Source: Aurantimicrobium minutum
GTDB taxonomy: Bacteria; Actinomycetota; Actinomycetes; Actinomycetales; Microbacteriaceae
Length of the DNA: 64,000 nucleotides
Direction: 5' to 3'
Assembly (NCBI RefSeq): GCF_002355535.1
Contig: NZ_AP017457.1
Coordinates: 868,001-932,000 of the forward strand
The position numbers and the translations under genes were made by a program. Of the stretch, positions 48,801-56,917 are shown in pieces (position 1 is the stretch's first letter; each line of letters opens with the position of its first letter). The notes beneath the pieces are model-generated. The model saw only the letters and a list, made by a program, of their open reading frames with translations. It did no database searches and was not told the origin of the DNA.

Positions 48801-49248
48801 GGGCGTCGAGCGCAACGTGTTCCGCTACCGCAGCGTTCCCACCAAGATTCGCCTGATGGAGCAGGGAAACCCGGTAGAGCTCTTCCGAGTTGTGCTGGCT
48901 GCACTACGTGCCGAATCAGACTTCACCATCTCTGTTCCCACCACATTGGGCGAGAAGTACCTGTGGGCTTTGCAGGCAACAGGTATTCGTGTTGACCAGC
49001 GCTCAGACCAGTCCTGGCTGGCCAGCTTGGCAGAAACAGAGCTGACAAATGCTCGCATTCGCCTCATTGGTGGAAGCGCATCACAGGTGACCGCAGCAAC
49101 CAACGGCCGCCCCGACTTGGCTGTCTACGCCGGACCGGTGCTGCTAGCAGGTCGTATTGAAATGTTGCCCTTCTTGCGCGAGCAAGCAGTGAGCATCACA
49201 GCACACCGCTTTGGTACACCCAATCACCTCAGTGATGCACTGATCTAA
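45814..49248 (+). CDS. putA: bifunctional proline dehydrogenase / glutamate-semialdehyde dehydrogenase
   Basis: 1144 residues; oxidises proline to glutamate. The first half is the FAD-dependent PRODH barrel (LGEAVLGEREAARRLEG, SIKVSSTVAP, VVKGANLPMERVEA). The second half is an NAD-dependent ALDH (TPPWNFPVAIPAG, E709 in AETSGKN, C743 in GQKCSAAS). It has no N-terminal ribbon-helix-helix repressor domain, so it does not control its own gene; the LysR neighbour may. A roughly 180-residue C-terminal part follows the ALDH core. Closed by a 12-base hairpin. Confidence 0.94.
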   Translation: MTADAYSPELANDSIALVRKWLTEAQGFPVDSSAVMLGGVLKDPTGLAFTVGFVDGVVRPEDLKVAAHNLRELAPKVPGFLPWYMRAAVRLGGAFAPLMPGVVIPISRKVLRNMVGHLIVDATDAKLGGAIAKLRKPGIRLNVNLLGEAVLGEREAARRLEGTRALLARDDVDYVSIKVSSTVAPHSAWAFEQDVEHVVERLLPLFHLAAESPTPKFINLDMEEFKDLDITIAVFTRILDRPELLNLEAGIVLQAYLPDALAAMMQLQEWSAARRARGGSGIKVRVVKGANLPMERVEAALHDWPLATWHTKQDSDTNYKRVINYALHPERIQNVRIGVAGHNLFDVAYSWLLANKRGVQSGIEFEMLLGMAQGQAEAVKKDVGGLLLYTPVVHPAEFDVAIAYLIRRLEEGASQDNFMSAVFELAANEALFEREKTRFLNSLAELDDSVPASHRVQDRTKPAEPMPTDSFKNAADTDPAIAANRAWGDGILSRIASSQLGNETVAQHTITTEAQLEQVFATATGPGASWRQKSAAERAEILHRAGEVLEARRAELMEVAASETGKTLDQSDPEVTEAIDFAHYYAEQAKKLERISGASFVPAGLTVVTPPWNFPVAIPAGSTLAALAAGSPVIIKPAAQARRCGAVMVEALWEAGVPRDVLQLVNMGDRALGSKLVSDPRVDRVILTGGYETAELFRSLRNDLPLLAETSGKNAIIVTPSADLDLAAKDVIYSAFGHAGQKCSAASLVILVGSVATSQRFRNQLLDGVASLKVGYPQDATTQMGPIIEPAKGKLLSALTSVGKGEKWLVEPKQLDDSGKLWSPGVRDGVKPGSEYHLTEYFGPVLGIMTAKTLEEAIDMVNAIDYGLTSGLHSLNSDEIGLWLENIQAGNLYVNRGTTGAIVQRQPFGGWKKSAVGAGTKAGGPNYLMGLGNWEIAPTQDIGIAPVSKFVTTLIDAIERSETLNGGELSWIRQAASLDQFAWATEFGEAIDVSQLGVERNVFRYRSVPTKIRLMEQGNPVELFRVVLAALRAESDFTISVPTTLGEKYLWALQATGIRVDQRSDQSWLASLAETELTNARIRLIGGSASQVTAATNGRPDLAVYAGPVLLAGRIEMLPFLREQAVSITAHRFGTPNHLSDALI

Positions 49249-49263
49249 ACGCAGAATTCACCA

Positions 49264-49295
49264 CCTGTTTGCGCCTCTCAAGGGGCGCAAACAGG
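49264..49295 (+). terminator. hairpin after putA
   Basis: Perfect 12-base arms CCTGTTTGCGCC / GGCGCAAACAGG with an 8-base loop, 15 bases after the putA stop. It is followed by CCTTAACGGG, with no real T-run, so termination may be partial. Confidence 0.65.
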
Positions 49296-49318
49296 CCTTA
49301 ACGGGCTAAGTTAGAGAC

Positions 49319-50656
49319 GTGACTGGAACACGAGTATTTGTTGCGCGCCTGACTGGTAGTGGCGTATTCGACCCCGCGGGTGACCGCCTGGGTCGCATTC
49401 GCGATGTCCTCGTGGTGTACCGCAAAGACAATGCCCCCCGCGTGGTGGGTTTGCTCGCTGAGCTGCCCGGTAAGCGTCGTGTCTTTATCTCGATTGGTCG
49501 CGTGTCCAGCATCGGCAGTGGACAGGTCATCACCACCGGCCCTATTTCCGACCGCAAGTTTGAACAGCGCGGCGGTGAAGTTCGCCTCCTTGCAGAATTC
49601 TTAGGCCGCAAGGTCACCTTCAATGACGGCTCCGGTGAAGGAATCATCGAGGACGCCTCGATTGAAGAAACCGGTCCAGGCGAGTGGGAAATTAACCAGC
49701 TTTTTGTTCGCCGTCCCCGTCAAAGCGGCGCCCCTTTTGCTAAGGGTCCCACGGCACTTGTTCCCTGGTCTCTCGTTACCGAGAAAACCAACGACGGTGA
49801 ATCACAATCTGCTGAAGCACTGATTGCGTCCTACTCTGAGCTGCGTCCTGCTGACTTGGCAACAACCTTGCTGGATCTGCCTCAAGAGCGCATGCTCGAG
49901 GTTGCTGAAGAACTCCCAGATGACCGCCTTGCTGACGTCCTTGAAGAGATGGACGAGAGTGACCAAGTCGAGATTATGTCTCAACTCGACGACGAACGTG
50001 CTGCTGACGTTCTCGACGAGATGGAACCTGACGATGCTGCCGACCTCATTGCACAGCTTCCTGAAGAACGTGGTGAGCACCTCCTTGAGCTGATGGAGCC
50101 TGAGGAAGCGGATGACGTTCGTCTTCTACTCAGCTTTGGTGCTGATACCGCCGGTGGTTTGATGACGCCTGAGCCCATCATCCTCTCGGCTGAGTCCACT
50201 GTCGCTGAAGGTTTGGCCATGATTCGCCGTAATGAGACTGCTCCTGCTTTGGCAGCGGCAGTCTGCATTACCTTGCCACCCTATGAAGCACCCACTGGTC
50301 GCTTCTTAGGAATGGTGCACTTCCAGCGCATGCTGCGCTATCCCCCACACGAGCGCCTCGGGGCTCTCATCGATCCAGGTCTTGAGCCCATTTCGGTAGA
50401 TACTCCAGCGCCTGAAGTGTCACGTATTTTGGCCAGTTACAACCTGGTTTCTGTTCCAGTTATTGATGAGAACCACCGCCTTGTTGGTGTGGTCACCGTC
50501 GATGACGTTCTTGACTACCTGCTGCCAGATGACTGGCGTAGTCACGATGATGACGAAACAGAAACCACACCGAATAAACGCACGCCTAAAAAGCGTCCAG
50601 TAAATAAGAGCGCTGCACCAGCAGCTAAGCCCGCAAGCCGAGGAAGGAGGGGCTGA
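49319..50656 (+). CDS. soluble MgtE-N/CBS protein with PRC-like N-terminus
   Basis: 445 residues, GTG start, no membrane segment. Order: PRC-barrel-like start (FVARLTGSGVFDPAGDRLGRIRDVLVV), an acidic MgtE-N superhelix (LRPADLATTLLDLPQERMLEVAEELPDD and repeats of that form), two CBS domains (MTPEPIILSAESTVAEGL; EPISVDTPAPEVSRILASYNLVSVPVIDE) and a basic tail. This is the Mg2+-sensing half of an MgtE channel without the channel. One base before DUF1003; both are conserved near mrp in actinobacteria. Confidence 0.88.
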   Translation: MTGTRVFVARLTGSGVFDPAGDRLGRIRDVLVVYRKDNAPRVVGLLAELPGKRRVFISIGRVSSIGSGQVITTGPISDRKFEQRGGEVRLLAEFLGRKVTFNDGSGEGIIEDASIEETGPGEWEINQLFVRRPRQSGAPFAKGPTALVPWSLVTEKTNDGESQSAEALIASYSELRPADLATTLLDLPQERMLEVAEELPDDRLADVLEEMDESDQVEIMSQLDDERAADVLDEMEPDDAADLIAQLPEERGEHLLELMEPEEADDVRLLLSFGADTAGGLMTPEPIILSAESTVAEGLAMIRRNETAPALAAAVCITLPPYEAPTGRFLGMVHFQRMLRYPPHERLGALIDPGLEPISVDTPAPEVSRILASYNLVSVPVIDENHRLVGVVTVDDVLDYLLPDDWRSHDDDETETTPNKRTPKKRPVNKSAAPAAKPASRGRRG

Positions 50657-50657
50657 T

Positions 50658-51251
50658 ATGGCACGATTCAACCGTCACGATGAAAGCTTCGACTCCCCCA
50701 AAGGCTTCAGCGCGCTCAACCCACGCCCCAACCGTTCTCGTGACCGTTTCGGGCGCTTCACTGAAGCAATCGCTCGCGGCATGGGTACGCCCTGGTTTCT
50801 TCTGGGTCTCACCATCTTTGCCATTGTCTGGATGGGATTTAACACGTTTGCTCCACCTGCATGGCGCTTTGACTCCTATGCCATCGGCTTCACCGCACTG
50901 ACACTGATCCTGTCGCTACAGGCTTCCTATGCAGCGCCGATGATTCTGCTTGCACAGAACCGTCAAGATGACCGTGACCGCGTGCAATTTGAGCAGGACC
51001 GTCAGCGCGCTGAGCGTAACCTTGCTGACACCGAATACCTCGCTCGCGAGGTTGTAGCACTGCGCCTGGCCATGAAAGATGTTGCCACCAAGGACTTCAT
51101 CAAGGCTGAGCTTCGCGCTCTCTTGGAAGAGTTGGACAAGGAAGAAACTCCCGCCCCCAGCAAGCCTGTTGCAAAAGCCCCCACCAAACCTGCCGCCAAG
51201 AAGGCTTCCGCTAAGCCAGCGACTCGTCCGGCTTCACGTTCGACTACCTAA
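50658..51251 (+). CDS. DUF1003 family membrane protein
   Basis: 197 residues: charged N-terminus, two membrane helices (GTPWFLLGLTIFAIVWMGFN; AIGFTALTLILSLQASYAAP) and the hallmark AAPMILLAQNRQDDRDR loop, a coiled-coil segment, and an Ala/Lys/Pro-rich tail. Its job is unknown. Starts one base after the MgtE-N gene and likely partners it. Confidence 0.88.
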   Translation: MARFNRHDESFDSPKGFSALNPRPNRSRDRFGRFTEAIARGMGTPWFLLGLTIFAIVWMGFNTFAPPAWRFDSYAIGFTALTLILSLQASYAAPMILLAQNRQDDRDRVQFEQDRQRAERNLADTEYLAREVVALRLAMKDVATKDFIKAELRALLEELDKEETPAPSKPVAKAPTKPAAKKASAKPATRPASRSTT

Positions 51252-51254
51252 CAC

Positions 51255-52388
51255 GTGACCAACCTTTCTCACGCTGTTCGCGAAGCTGCGGGATCAGTTA
51301 TTGATCCCGAGCTTCGTCGTAGCTTGGCTGAGTTGGGGATGATTGGTGCTGTTTCTGCTGAGAATGGCGTTGCTCAAGTCGAAGTGCGCCTCACTATTGC
51401 TGGCTGCCCAGCAGCACAGAAAATCGAAAGCGATGTTCGTGCTGCCGCAGCCAGCGTCAGCGGTGTAACCGAGGTGGCTGTTGATGTTCAAGTGATGACC
51501 GCTGAGCAGCGTGCCGAACTGCTCGCACACCTTCGTCCCGGTGGTCCCAAGCAGAACCCGTTCGGTCCCGGCACACTCACCCGTGTGATTGCTGTCACTA
51601 GCGGAAAAGGCGGCGTGGGCAAATCAACCCTGACAGCGAATCTGGCCGCCTCCCTGGCCCATCAAGGATTCCGCGTGGGAATCCTTGATGCCGATGTCTA
51701 TGGTTTCTCGATTCCTGCTCTGATGGGGCTAGCTCCAGACGGGGTCGCCGCTAAGCCCACGCGACTTGATGACATGATTGTTCCCCCTGTAGGTCACGAT
51801 GTGAAGGTCATCAGCATTGGCATGTTCGTGGAGAACGCTAATGCTGCTGTTGCGTGGCGCGGACCGATGTTGCAGCGCACCATTACGCAGTTCCTCACCG
51901 ATGTTTACTTTGGCGACCTCGACTTCTTGTTGTTAGACCTTCCACCTGGAACCGGCGATGTGGCCATCACGGTCGGCCAGCAGCTTCCCAATGCCGAGGT
52001 GCTCGTTGTGACGACGGGGCAAAGTGCTGCCAGTGAGGTTGCCGTGCGGGCCGGCGTCGTGGCACGCCAGACAGGCCAACGCATCCTGGGCGTTGTTGAG
52101 AATATGGGTCCTCTGGTGTTGCAAGATGGTTCAGCCATAGCCCTCTTTGGTCAAGGTGGCGCCGATGCCGTTGCCCACGAGCTGAGCATCGGCCAAGACA
52201 AAGCAATAGAAGTTCTGGCCAGAATTCCGCTGAGCTTGGGTTTGCGTGAAGGCGGAGATCAGGGGACACCTATTGTCCTTTCACACCCAGCAGACCCTGC
52301 AGCACTCGCCATTAACGAGTTAGCCCGCGTGATTGCTCACAGCGGGCCATCTCGTGCAGGTATCAACCTGGGTATTTCACCGGTTTAG
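51255..52388 (+). CDS. mrp: Mrp/NBP35-type Fe-S cluster carrier ATPase
   Basis: 377 residues, GTG start 3 bases after DUF1003. N-terminal MIP18-like domain (AAGSVIDPELRRSLAELGMIG) fused to a P-loop NTPase with SGKGGVGKST, DADVYGFSIPALMG and LLDLPPGTGDVAIT. Carries or delivers iron-sulfur clusters. The usual paired CxxC is not seen in the C-terminal part, as in other actinobacterial members. Overlaps the ALDH end by 4 bases. Confidence 0.9.
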   Translation: MTNLSHAVREAAGSVIDPELRRSLAELGMIGAVSAENGVAQVEVRLTIAGCPAAQKIESDVRAAAASVSGVTEVAVDVQVMTAEQRAELLAHLRPGGPKQNPFGPGTLTRVIAVTSGKGGVGKSTLTANLAASLAHQGFRVGILDADVYGFSIPALMGLAPDGVAAKPTRLDDMIVPPVGHDVKVISIGMFVENANAAVAWRGPMLQRTITQFLTDVYFGDLDFLLLDLPPGTGDVAITVGQQLPNAEVLVVTTGQSAASEVAVRAGVVARQTGQRILGVVENMGPLVLQDGSAIALFGQGGADAVAHELSIGQDKAIEVLARIPLSLGLREGGDQGTPIVLSHPADPAALAINELARVIAHSGPSRAGINLGISPV

Positions 52389-53821
52389 TCTCCGATGTAA
52401 CTCATCACGTGCTTGATACGTGTGTAGTCATCAAAGCCATATCCGGAGAGGTCCTTGCCGTAACCGGAGTGCTTGAAACCACCGTGAGGCATTTCAGCAA
52501 CGATGGGGATGTGAGTGTTGATCCACACGCAACCAAAGTCCAGCTTTTTTGCCATGCGCATCGCACGGCCGTGGTTTTGGGTCCACACAGAGGACGCTAG
52601 TGCGTAGTTCACGTCGTTCGCCCAGGTGAGTGCCTGCGCTTCATCAGTGAACTTCTGCACAGTCATCACGGGGCCGAAGATTTCGTTTTGAATAGCCTCG
52701 TCGTTTTGCTTCAGCCCAGAAATGATGGTTGCTTCATGGAAGTAACCCTTATCTCCCTGACGTTGACCACCTAATTCAATGACCGCATTATCTGGCAAGC
52801 GCTCAATGAAACCCTGAACCTGAGCAAGCTGGTTCACATTATTGACCGGTCCAAACATGGTGGTGGGGTCAAGAGGTGAACCGGTGATCGCGTTAGCACG
52901 TGCATACTTGACCAGCTCTGCCATGAACTCGTTATAAATGCCTTCTTGCACCAGCAAACGAGTTGCTGCTGTGCAGTCCTGTCCAGCGTTGAAGTAACCA
53001 GCACCCACAATTCCTTCGACTGCTGAAGGGATATCGGCATCGTCAAAGACGATGACGGGAGCCTTTCCACCAAGTTCTAGGTGAACACGCTTAAGGTCCG
53101 TTGCTGCGCTCTTTGCTACTTCCATGCCGGCACGAACAGAACCGGTAATGGAGATCATTTGTGGAATCTTATTCTCCACCATTGCTTTTCCGGTGTCACG
53201 GTTACCCATCACCGCGTTAAAGACACCCGCGGGAAGGAACTCTGAAGCCATCTCCGCCAACAACATGGTAGAGGCTGGGGTGGTGTCAGAGGGCTTGAGC
53301 ACGATGGTGTTACCGGCAGCAATAGCTGGAGCAAACTTCCACACCGCCATGTTAAGGGGGTAGTTCCAGGGCGTGACCTGACCAATGACACCAATGGGCT
53401 CGCGACGAATCATGGACGTGTGGTCAGCCATGTATTCGCCCGCGGACTTGCCTTCGAGGTGGCGGGCTGCGGTGGCAAAGAAACGAATCTGATCAACCGA
53501 GGGCATGATCTCGTATTCCACGAGTGTCTCGAGTGGCTTACCGGTGTCCTTGGACTCGACCTCGGCGAACTCACGTGCGCGAGCTTCCATGGCATCTGCG
53601 ATACGGAACAGCGCTAGCGAACGCTCACTGGGAGTGGTCTCACCCCAGCTTTCGAAAGCTGTTGCCGCTGCGCTGTAAGCGTCGGCAACATCCTTCTCAT
53701 TAGAGACCGGGCTGGTTGCATAAACCTCTTCGGTAGCCGGGTTCAGAATCTCTAGTCGCTCGTCAGAGCTGGATTCGACGAATTTGCCATTAACAAAGTT
53801 AGTGAAAGTGTGTGCACTCAT
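52385..53821 (-). CDS. gamma-aminobutyraldehyde-type aldehyde dehydrogenase
   Basis: 478 residues from ATG at 53821; longer starts to 53908 run into the promoter region and are not family-like. NAD site QVTPWNYPLNM, base in HLELGGKAP, nucleophile in NAGQDCTAATR. Closest in layout to 4-aminobutyraldehyde and betaine-aldehyde dehydrogenases. Divergent from an Lrp gene that heads a class III aminotransferase, which supports oxidation of an aminoaldehyde (e.g. from putrescine) to GABA. Confidence 0.82.
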   Translation of the reverse strand: MSAHTFTNFVNGKFVESSSDERLEILNPATEEVYATSPVSNEKDVADAYSAAATAFESWGETTPSERSLALFRIADAMEARAREFAEVESKDTGKPLETLVEYEIMPSVDQIRFFATAARHLEGKSAGEYMADHTSMIRREPIGVIGQVTPWNYPLNMAVWKFAPAIAAGNTIVLKPSDTTPASTMLLAEMASEFLPAGVFNAVMGNRDTGKAMVENKIPQMISITGSVRAGMEVAKSAATDLKRVHLELGGKAPVIVFDDADIPSAVEGIVGAGYFNAGQDCTAATRLLVQEGIYNEFMAELVKYARANAITGSPLDPTTMFGPVNNVNQLAQVQGFIERLPDNAVIELGGQRQGDKGYFHEATIISGLKQNDEAIQNEIFGPVMTVQKFTDEAQALTWANDVNYALASSVWTQNHGRAMRMAKKLDFGCVWINTHIPIVAEMPHGGFKHSGYGKDLSGYGFDDYTRIKHVMSYIGD

Positions 53822-53944
53822 AAACACAGCATATGACGAATAACGATAGTAAATAAAGGGTAATCCTGTGGATTTCGTAGTTTTCGATAGAGATTTCTGC
53901 GGTTTCACTTGCCTCGGTGGATTTTTAGTGCCAGAATCAAGCCC

Positions 53945-54412
53945 ATGAACTCTAAGTCACGTACCGCACAACTTGATGAGGTATCCAAGGCCATCATCGA
54001 GCAGTTACAGGAGGACGGACGCAGGTCTTACGCCGAAATCGGTAAGGCTGTCGGTCTTTCTGAAGCAGCTGTGCGCCAACGTGTCCAAAAGCTCACAGAC
54101 GCAGGCGTCATGCAAGTAGTCGCCGTGACAGATCCCATGCAATTGGGTTTCTACCGTCAAGCAATGATTGGTTTGCGCTGTTCAGGTGATACCCGAGCAA
54201 TTGCTGACCAATTGTCCGCCATGAAGTCAGTTGATTATGTCGTGCTCACGGCAGGATCATTCGACATCATGGCTGAAGTTGTCTGCGAATCGGATGATGA
54301 TTTGATCAATCTTCTGAATGAGCAGATCCGAAAGCTTGAGGGCGTTGTTTCAACCGAAACATTCGTATACCTCAAGCTCCACAAACAGTTATACAACTGG
54401 GGAACGCGATAA
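53945..54412 (+). CDS. Lrp/AsnC-family transcriptional regulator
   Basis: 155 residues from ATG at 53945. N-terminal helix-turn-helix (GRRSYAEIGKAVGLSEAAVRQRVQKL) and C-terminal RAM ligand domain (IADQLSAMKSVDYVVLTAGSFDIM). Lies 3 bases before the aminotransferase and is divergent from the ALDH gene across 123 bases, so it likely senses an amino acid or amine and controls both sides. Two CGATAG motifs (53844 and 53885, 41 bases apart, about four helical turns) stand in that gap. Confidence 0.88.
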   Translation: MNSKSRTAQLDEVSKAIIEQLQEDGRRSYAEIGKAVGLSEAAVRQRVQKLTDAGVMQVVAVTDPMQLGFYRQAMIGLRCSGDTRAIADQLSAMKSVDYVVLTAGSFDIMAEVVCESDDDLINLLNEQIRKLEGVVSTETFVYLKLHKQLYNWGTR

Positions 54413-54415
54413 AAA

Positions 54416-55876
54416 ATGCCGTTATTCACATCACGGAAGAAAAAAGAAGCAGCACACGTTGCTGCACCCACAGCGCATGTATCGGCAGAGAAGCCCTACA
54501 CCGCACCGGTATACAACAACAAGGACCTTCAGAAGAAGGCCAATGACCACCTCTGGATGCACTTCACTCGTCAGTCAGTGATGCACGAGAATGGTGTGCC
54601 CATCATCGTCAAGGGTGACGGTCACATGATCACGGACATTCAGGGCAAGAGCTACATCGACGGCCTTTCGGGTCTGTTCGTTGTCCAGGCCGGTCACGGA
54701 CGCAAGCGCTTGGCTGAAGCTGCTGCAAAGCAAGCTGAAGAACTCGCCTTCTTCCCCATCTGGTCGTACGCACACCCTTCCGCAATTGAGCTTGCAGATC
54801 GTCTCGCTGACTACGCACCAGGCGATTTGAACAAGGTCTTCTTCTCCACCGGTGGTGGTGAAGCAGTTGAGACTGCGTTCAAGCTAGCTAAGCAGTACTG
54901 GAAGAAGATGGGTAAGCCCACCAAGCACAAGGTGATTTCTCGCTCGGTTGCTTACCACGGAACACCCCAGGGTGCTCTCTCCATCACAGGTATCCCTGCG
55001 ATGAAGGAAATGTTTGAGCCCTTGGTTCCTTCAACCTTCCGCGTGCCCAACACCAACTTCTACCGTGCTGAACAGCACCAAGATGACCTTTATGCATTCG
55101 GTCAGTGGGCTGCTAACCGCATTGAAGAAATGATTGAGTTCGAAGGTCCCGACACTGTTGCAGCTGTCTTCCTCGAGCCCGTGCAGAACTCCGGTGGTGC
55201 ATTTGCTCCACCTCCCGGATACATGCAGCGTGTCCGCGAAATCTGCGACAAGCACGATGTGCTCATGGTTTCCGATGAGGTTATTTGTGCCTTCGGTCGT
55301 ATCGGTGAAATGTTTGCCTGCAACGCCTACGGTTATGTCCCCGACATGATCACCTGCGCCAAGGGTATGACCAGTGGTTACTCCCCTATCGGTGCAACCA
55401 TCATCTCCGACAAGATTTATGAGCCCTTCTCCAAGGGAACCAGTTACTTCCCTCACGGTTACACCTTCGCAGGTCACCCCGTGTCAGCAGCTGTTGCTCT
55501 GGAAAACCTCAACATCTTCGAAGAAGAGAAGCTCAACGAGAACGTGCGCACCAACTCGCCACTGTTCCGCGCCGAGCTCGAGAAGCTGCTCGACATTCCC
55601 ATCGTCGGTGACGTTCGTGGTGACGGATACTTCTTCGCTATCGAGCTCGTCAAGGACAAGGCAACCAAGGAAACCTTCAACGATGACGAGTCCGAACGTT
55701 TGCTCCGTGGATTCCTCTCCAAGGCCCTCTATGACGCAGGTCTGTTCTGTCGTGCAGATGACCGTGGAGACCCCGTTGTTCAGCTTGCACCACCGCTGAC
55801 GATTGGTCCCAAGGAATTCGCAGAAATGCGTGAAATCCTTGAGGGTGTCCTCAAAGAGGGTGCTCGTATCGTCTAA
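54416..55876 (+). CDS. class III aminotransferase, diamine/omega-amino acid type
   Basis: 486 residues. PLP enzyme blocks: FFSTGGGEAVETAFKLAKQYW, SVAYHGTPQGALSITG, MVSDEVICAFGRIG and the PLP lysine K316 in ITCAKGMTSGYSPIG. It resembles actinobacterial putrescine/omega-amino aminotransferases rather than GabT. It has a basic, disordered first 30 residues. Together with the Lrp gene and the divergent ALDH it probably converts a diamine to an amino acid such as GABA. Ends before a terminator. Confidence 0.82.
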   Translation: MPLFTSRKKKEAAHVAAPTAHVSAEKPYTAPVYNNKDLQKKANDHLWMHFTRQSVMHENGVPIIVKGDGHMITDIQGKSYIDGLSGLFVVQAGHGRKRLAEAAAKQAEELAFFPIWSYAHPSAIELADRLADYAPGDLNKVFFSTGGGEAVETAFKLAKQYWKKMGKPTKHKVISRSVAYHGTPQGALSITGIPAMKEMFEPLVPSTFRVPNTNFYRAEQHQDDLYAFGQWAANRIEEMIEFEGPDTVAAVFLEPVQNSGGAFAPPPGYMQRVREICDKHDVLMVSDEVICAFGRIGEMFACNAYGYVPDMITCAKGMTSGYSPIGATIISDKIYEPFSKGTSYFPHGYTFAGHPVSAAVALENLNIFEEEKLNENVRTNSPLFRAELEKLLDIPIVGDVRGDGYFFAIELVKDKATKETFNDDESERLLRGFLSKALYDAGLFCRADDRGDPVVQLAPPLTIGPKEFAEMREILEGVLKEGARIV

Positions 55877-55940
55877 GTATTGAGACTCTGACTCTGGCGG
55901 AGGTTGACGAAATCATCCGCAAGATGTCAGTATCCCAACT

Positions 55941-55971
55941 GGGGGCGTCGTCTGCATAAGGCGGCGCCCCC
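55941..55971 (+). terminator. GC-rich hairpin after the aminotransferase
   Basis: Arms GGGGGCG / CGCCCCC with a 17-base loop that can pair further, followed by ACCTTTGTGTT. Probable terminator between the aminotransferase and the alkylation-repair operon. Confidence 0.6.
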
Positions 55972-55988
55972 ACCTTTGTGTTAATGAG

Positions 55989-56420
55989 ATGTCGCACGTG
56001 TATATGCCCTCAAGGACACAATCGCGCAAGAATTGGGATATGCCCACACCACAGTTCTACGGAGTGACCACGACAGGAATCTATTGTCGTTTTGGGTGCC
56101 CTTCACGAACTCCTCGGCCCGAGAACGTGGTGTATCTCAACTCAACGCAGGATGCCCAAGTTCTCGGTTTGCGCCCCTGTAAACGATGTAGACCTGATCA
56201 ACTCACCGCCCCGCACCAGGCCTTCCACGAATTCGTTGCTTCGCAATTAGTGATTCTCGCCCAGCAACATCCTGCACACTCCATTAAGGAATATGCAGCT
56301 GCACTGTCCATATCTACGCGCCAGTTGGAGCGGATTATCTTGCTTCAAACAGGCTTTTCTCCTCGGGCATACCTCAACAGCAGCACGCCTGCGTCCCTCT
56401 CTGAAAGAATCAGCACATGA
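55989..56420 (+). CDS. adaA: AdaA-like methylation sensor with one helix-turn-helix
   Basis: 143 residues. The zinc domain of Ada is complete: C33, C37, C64 and C67 (TTGIYCRFGCPSR ... RPCKRC); C33 corresponds to the Cys that accepts methyl from phosphotriesters. It is followed by a single AraC-type helix-turn-helix (HSIKEYAAALSISTRQLERIILLQTGFSPRAYL) and then stops; normal AdaA/Ada has two. The stop overlaps ogt by 4 bases (ATGA). Probably the activator of this repair operon, in reduced form. Confidence 0.82.
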   Translation: MSHVYMPSRTQSRKNWDMPTPQFYGVTTTGIYCRFGCPSRTPRPENVVYLNSTQDAQVLGLRPCKRCRPDQLTAPHQAFHEFVASQLVILAQQHPAHSIKEYAAALSISTRQLERIILLQTGFSPRAYLNSSTPASLSERIST

Positions 56421-56917
56421 GCGCAACCTTTGCCACAATTGACTCCCCCCTCGGACGCATCGAGCTCACGAGCGACGGTGAAGCTATCACCTTCTTGAGC
56501 ATCGAGGGTGTCGAGGGTTCTCCTCACGGGCGTCTTCAACACGGTGGTCGTCCGGGTACCCCTGATGCTGTCATCACCCAAGCGATCAAGGAACTGAGCG
56601 AATACTTCGCTGGCACACGAAAAGACTTTGATGTTCCAGTCAAACTTGTGGGAACGCCGTTCCAGCAAGCCATTTGGCACGAACTTCTGGCTATTCCTTA
56701 TGGTGGCCACGCCTCCTATGGCGACCTGGCAACACGTGCGGGGAACCCCAAGGCAGCTCGTGCTGTGGGAGGCGCTGTGGGTGCAAACCCTGTGCCGATC
56801 ATTGTTCCTTGCCACCGCATTCTTGCTGGCAACAGCAAGCTCACCGGCTACTCCGGTGGTTCTGGTGTTCCCACCAAGATTCAACTCTTGGACATTGAGG
56901 GCATCGAATACAAGTAA
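56417..56917 (+). CDS. ogt: O6-methylguanine-DNA methyltransferase
   Basis: 166 residues. Suicide repair of O6-methylguanine: nucleophile C132 in IVPCHRIL, helix-turn-helix RAVGGAVGANP arginine finger region, and YSGG wing. Between adaA and tag, overlapping both (4 bases and 1 base), so the three are one operon. Confidence 0.94.
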   Translation: MSATFATIDSPLGRIELTSDGEAITFLSIEGVEGSPHGRLQHGGRPGTPDAVITQAIKELSEYFAGTRKDFDVPVKLVGTPFQQAIWHELLAIPYGGHASYGDLATRAGNPKAARAVGGAVGANPVPIIVPCHRILAGNSKLTGYSGGSGVPTKIQLLDIEGIEYK

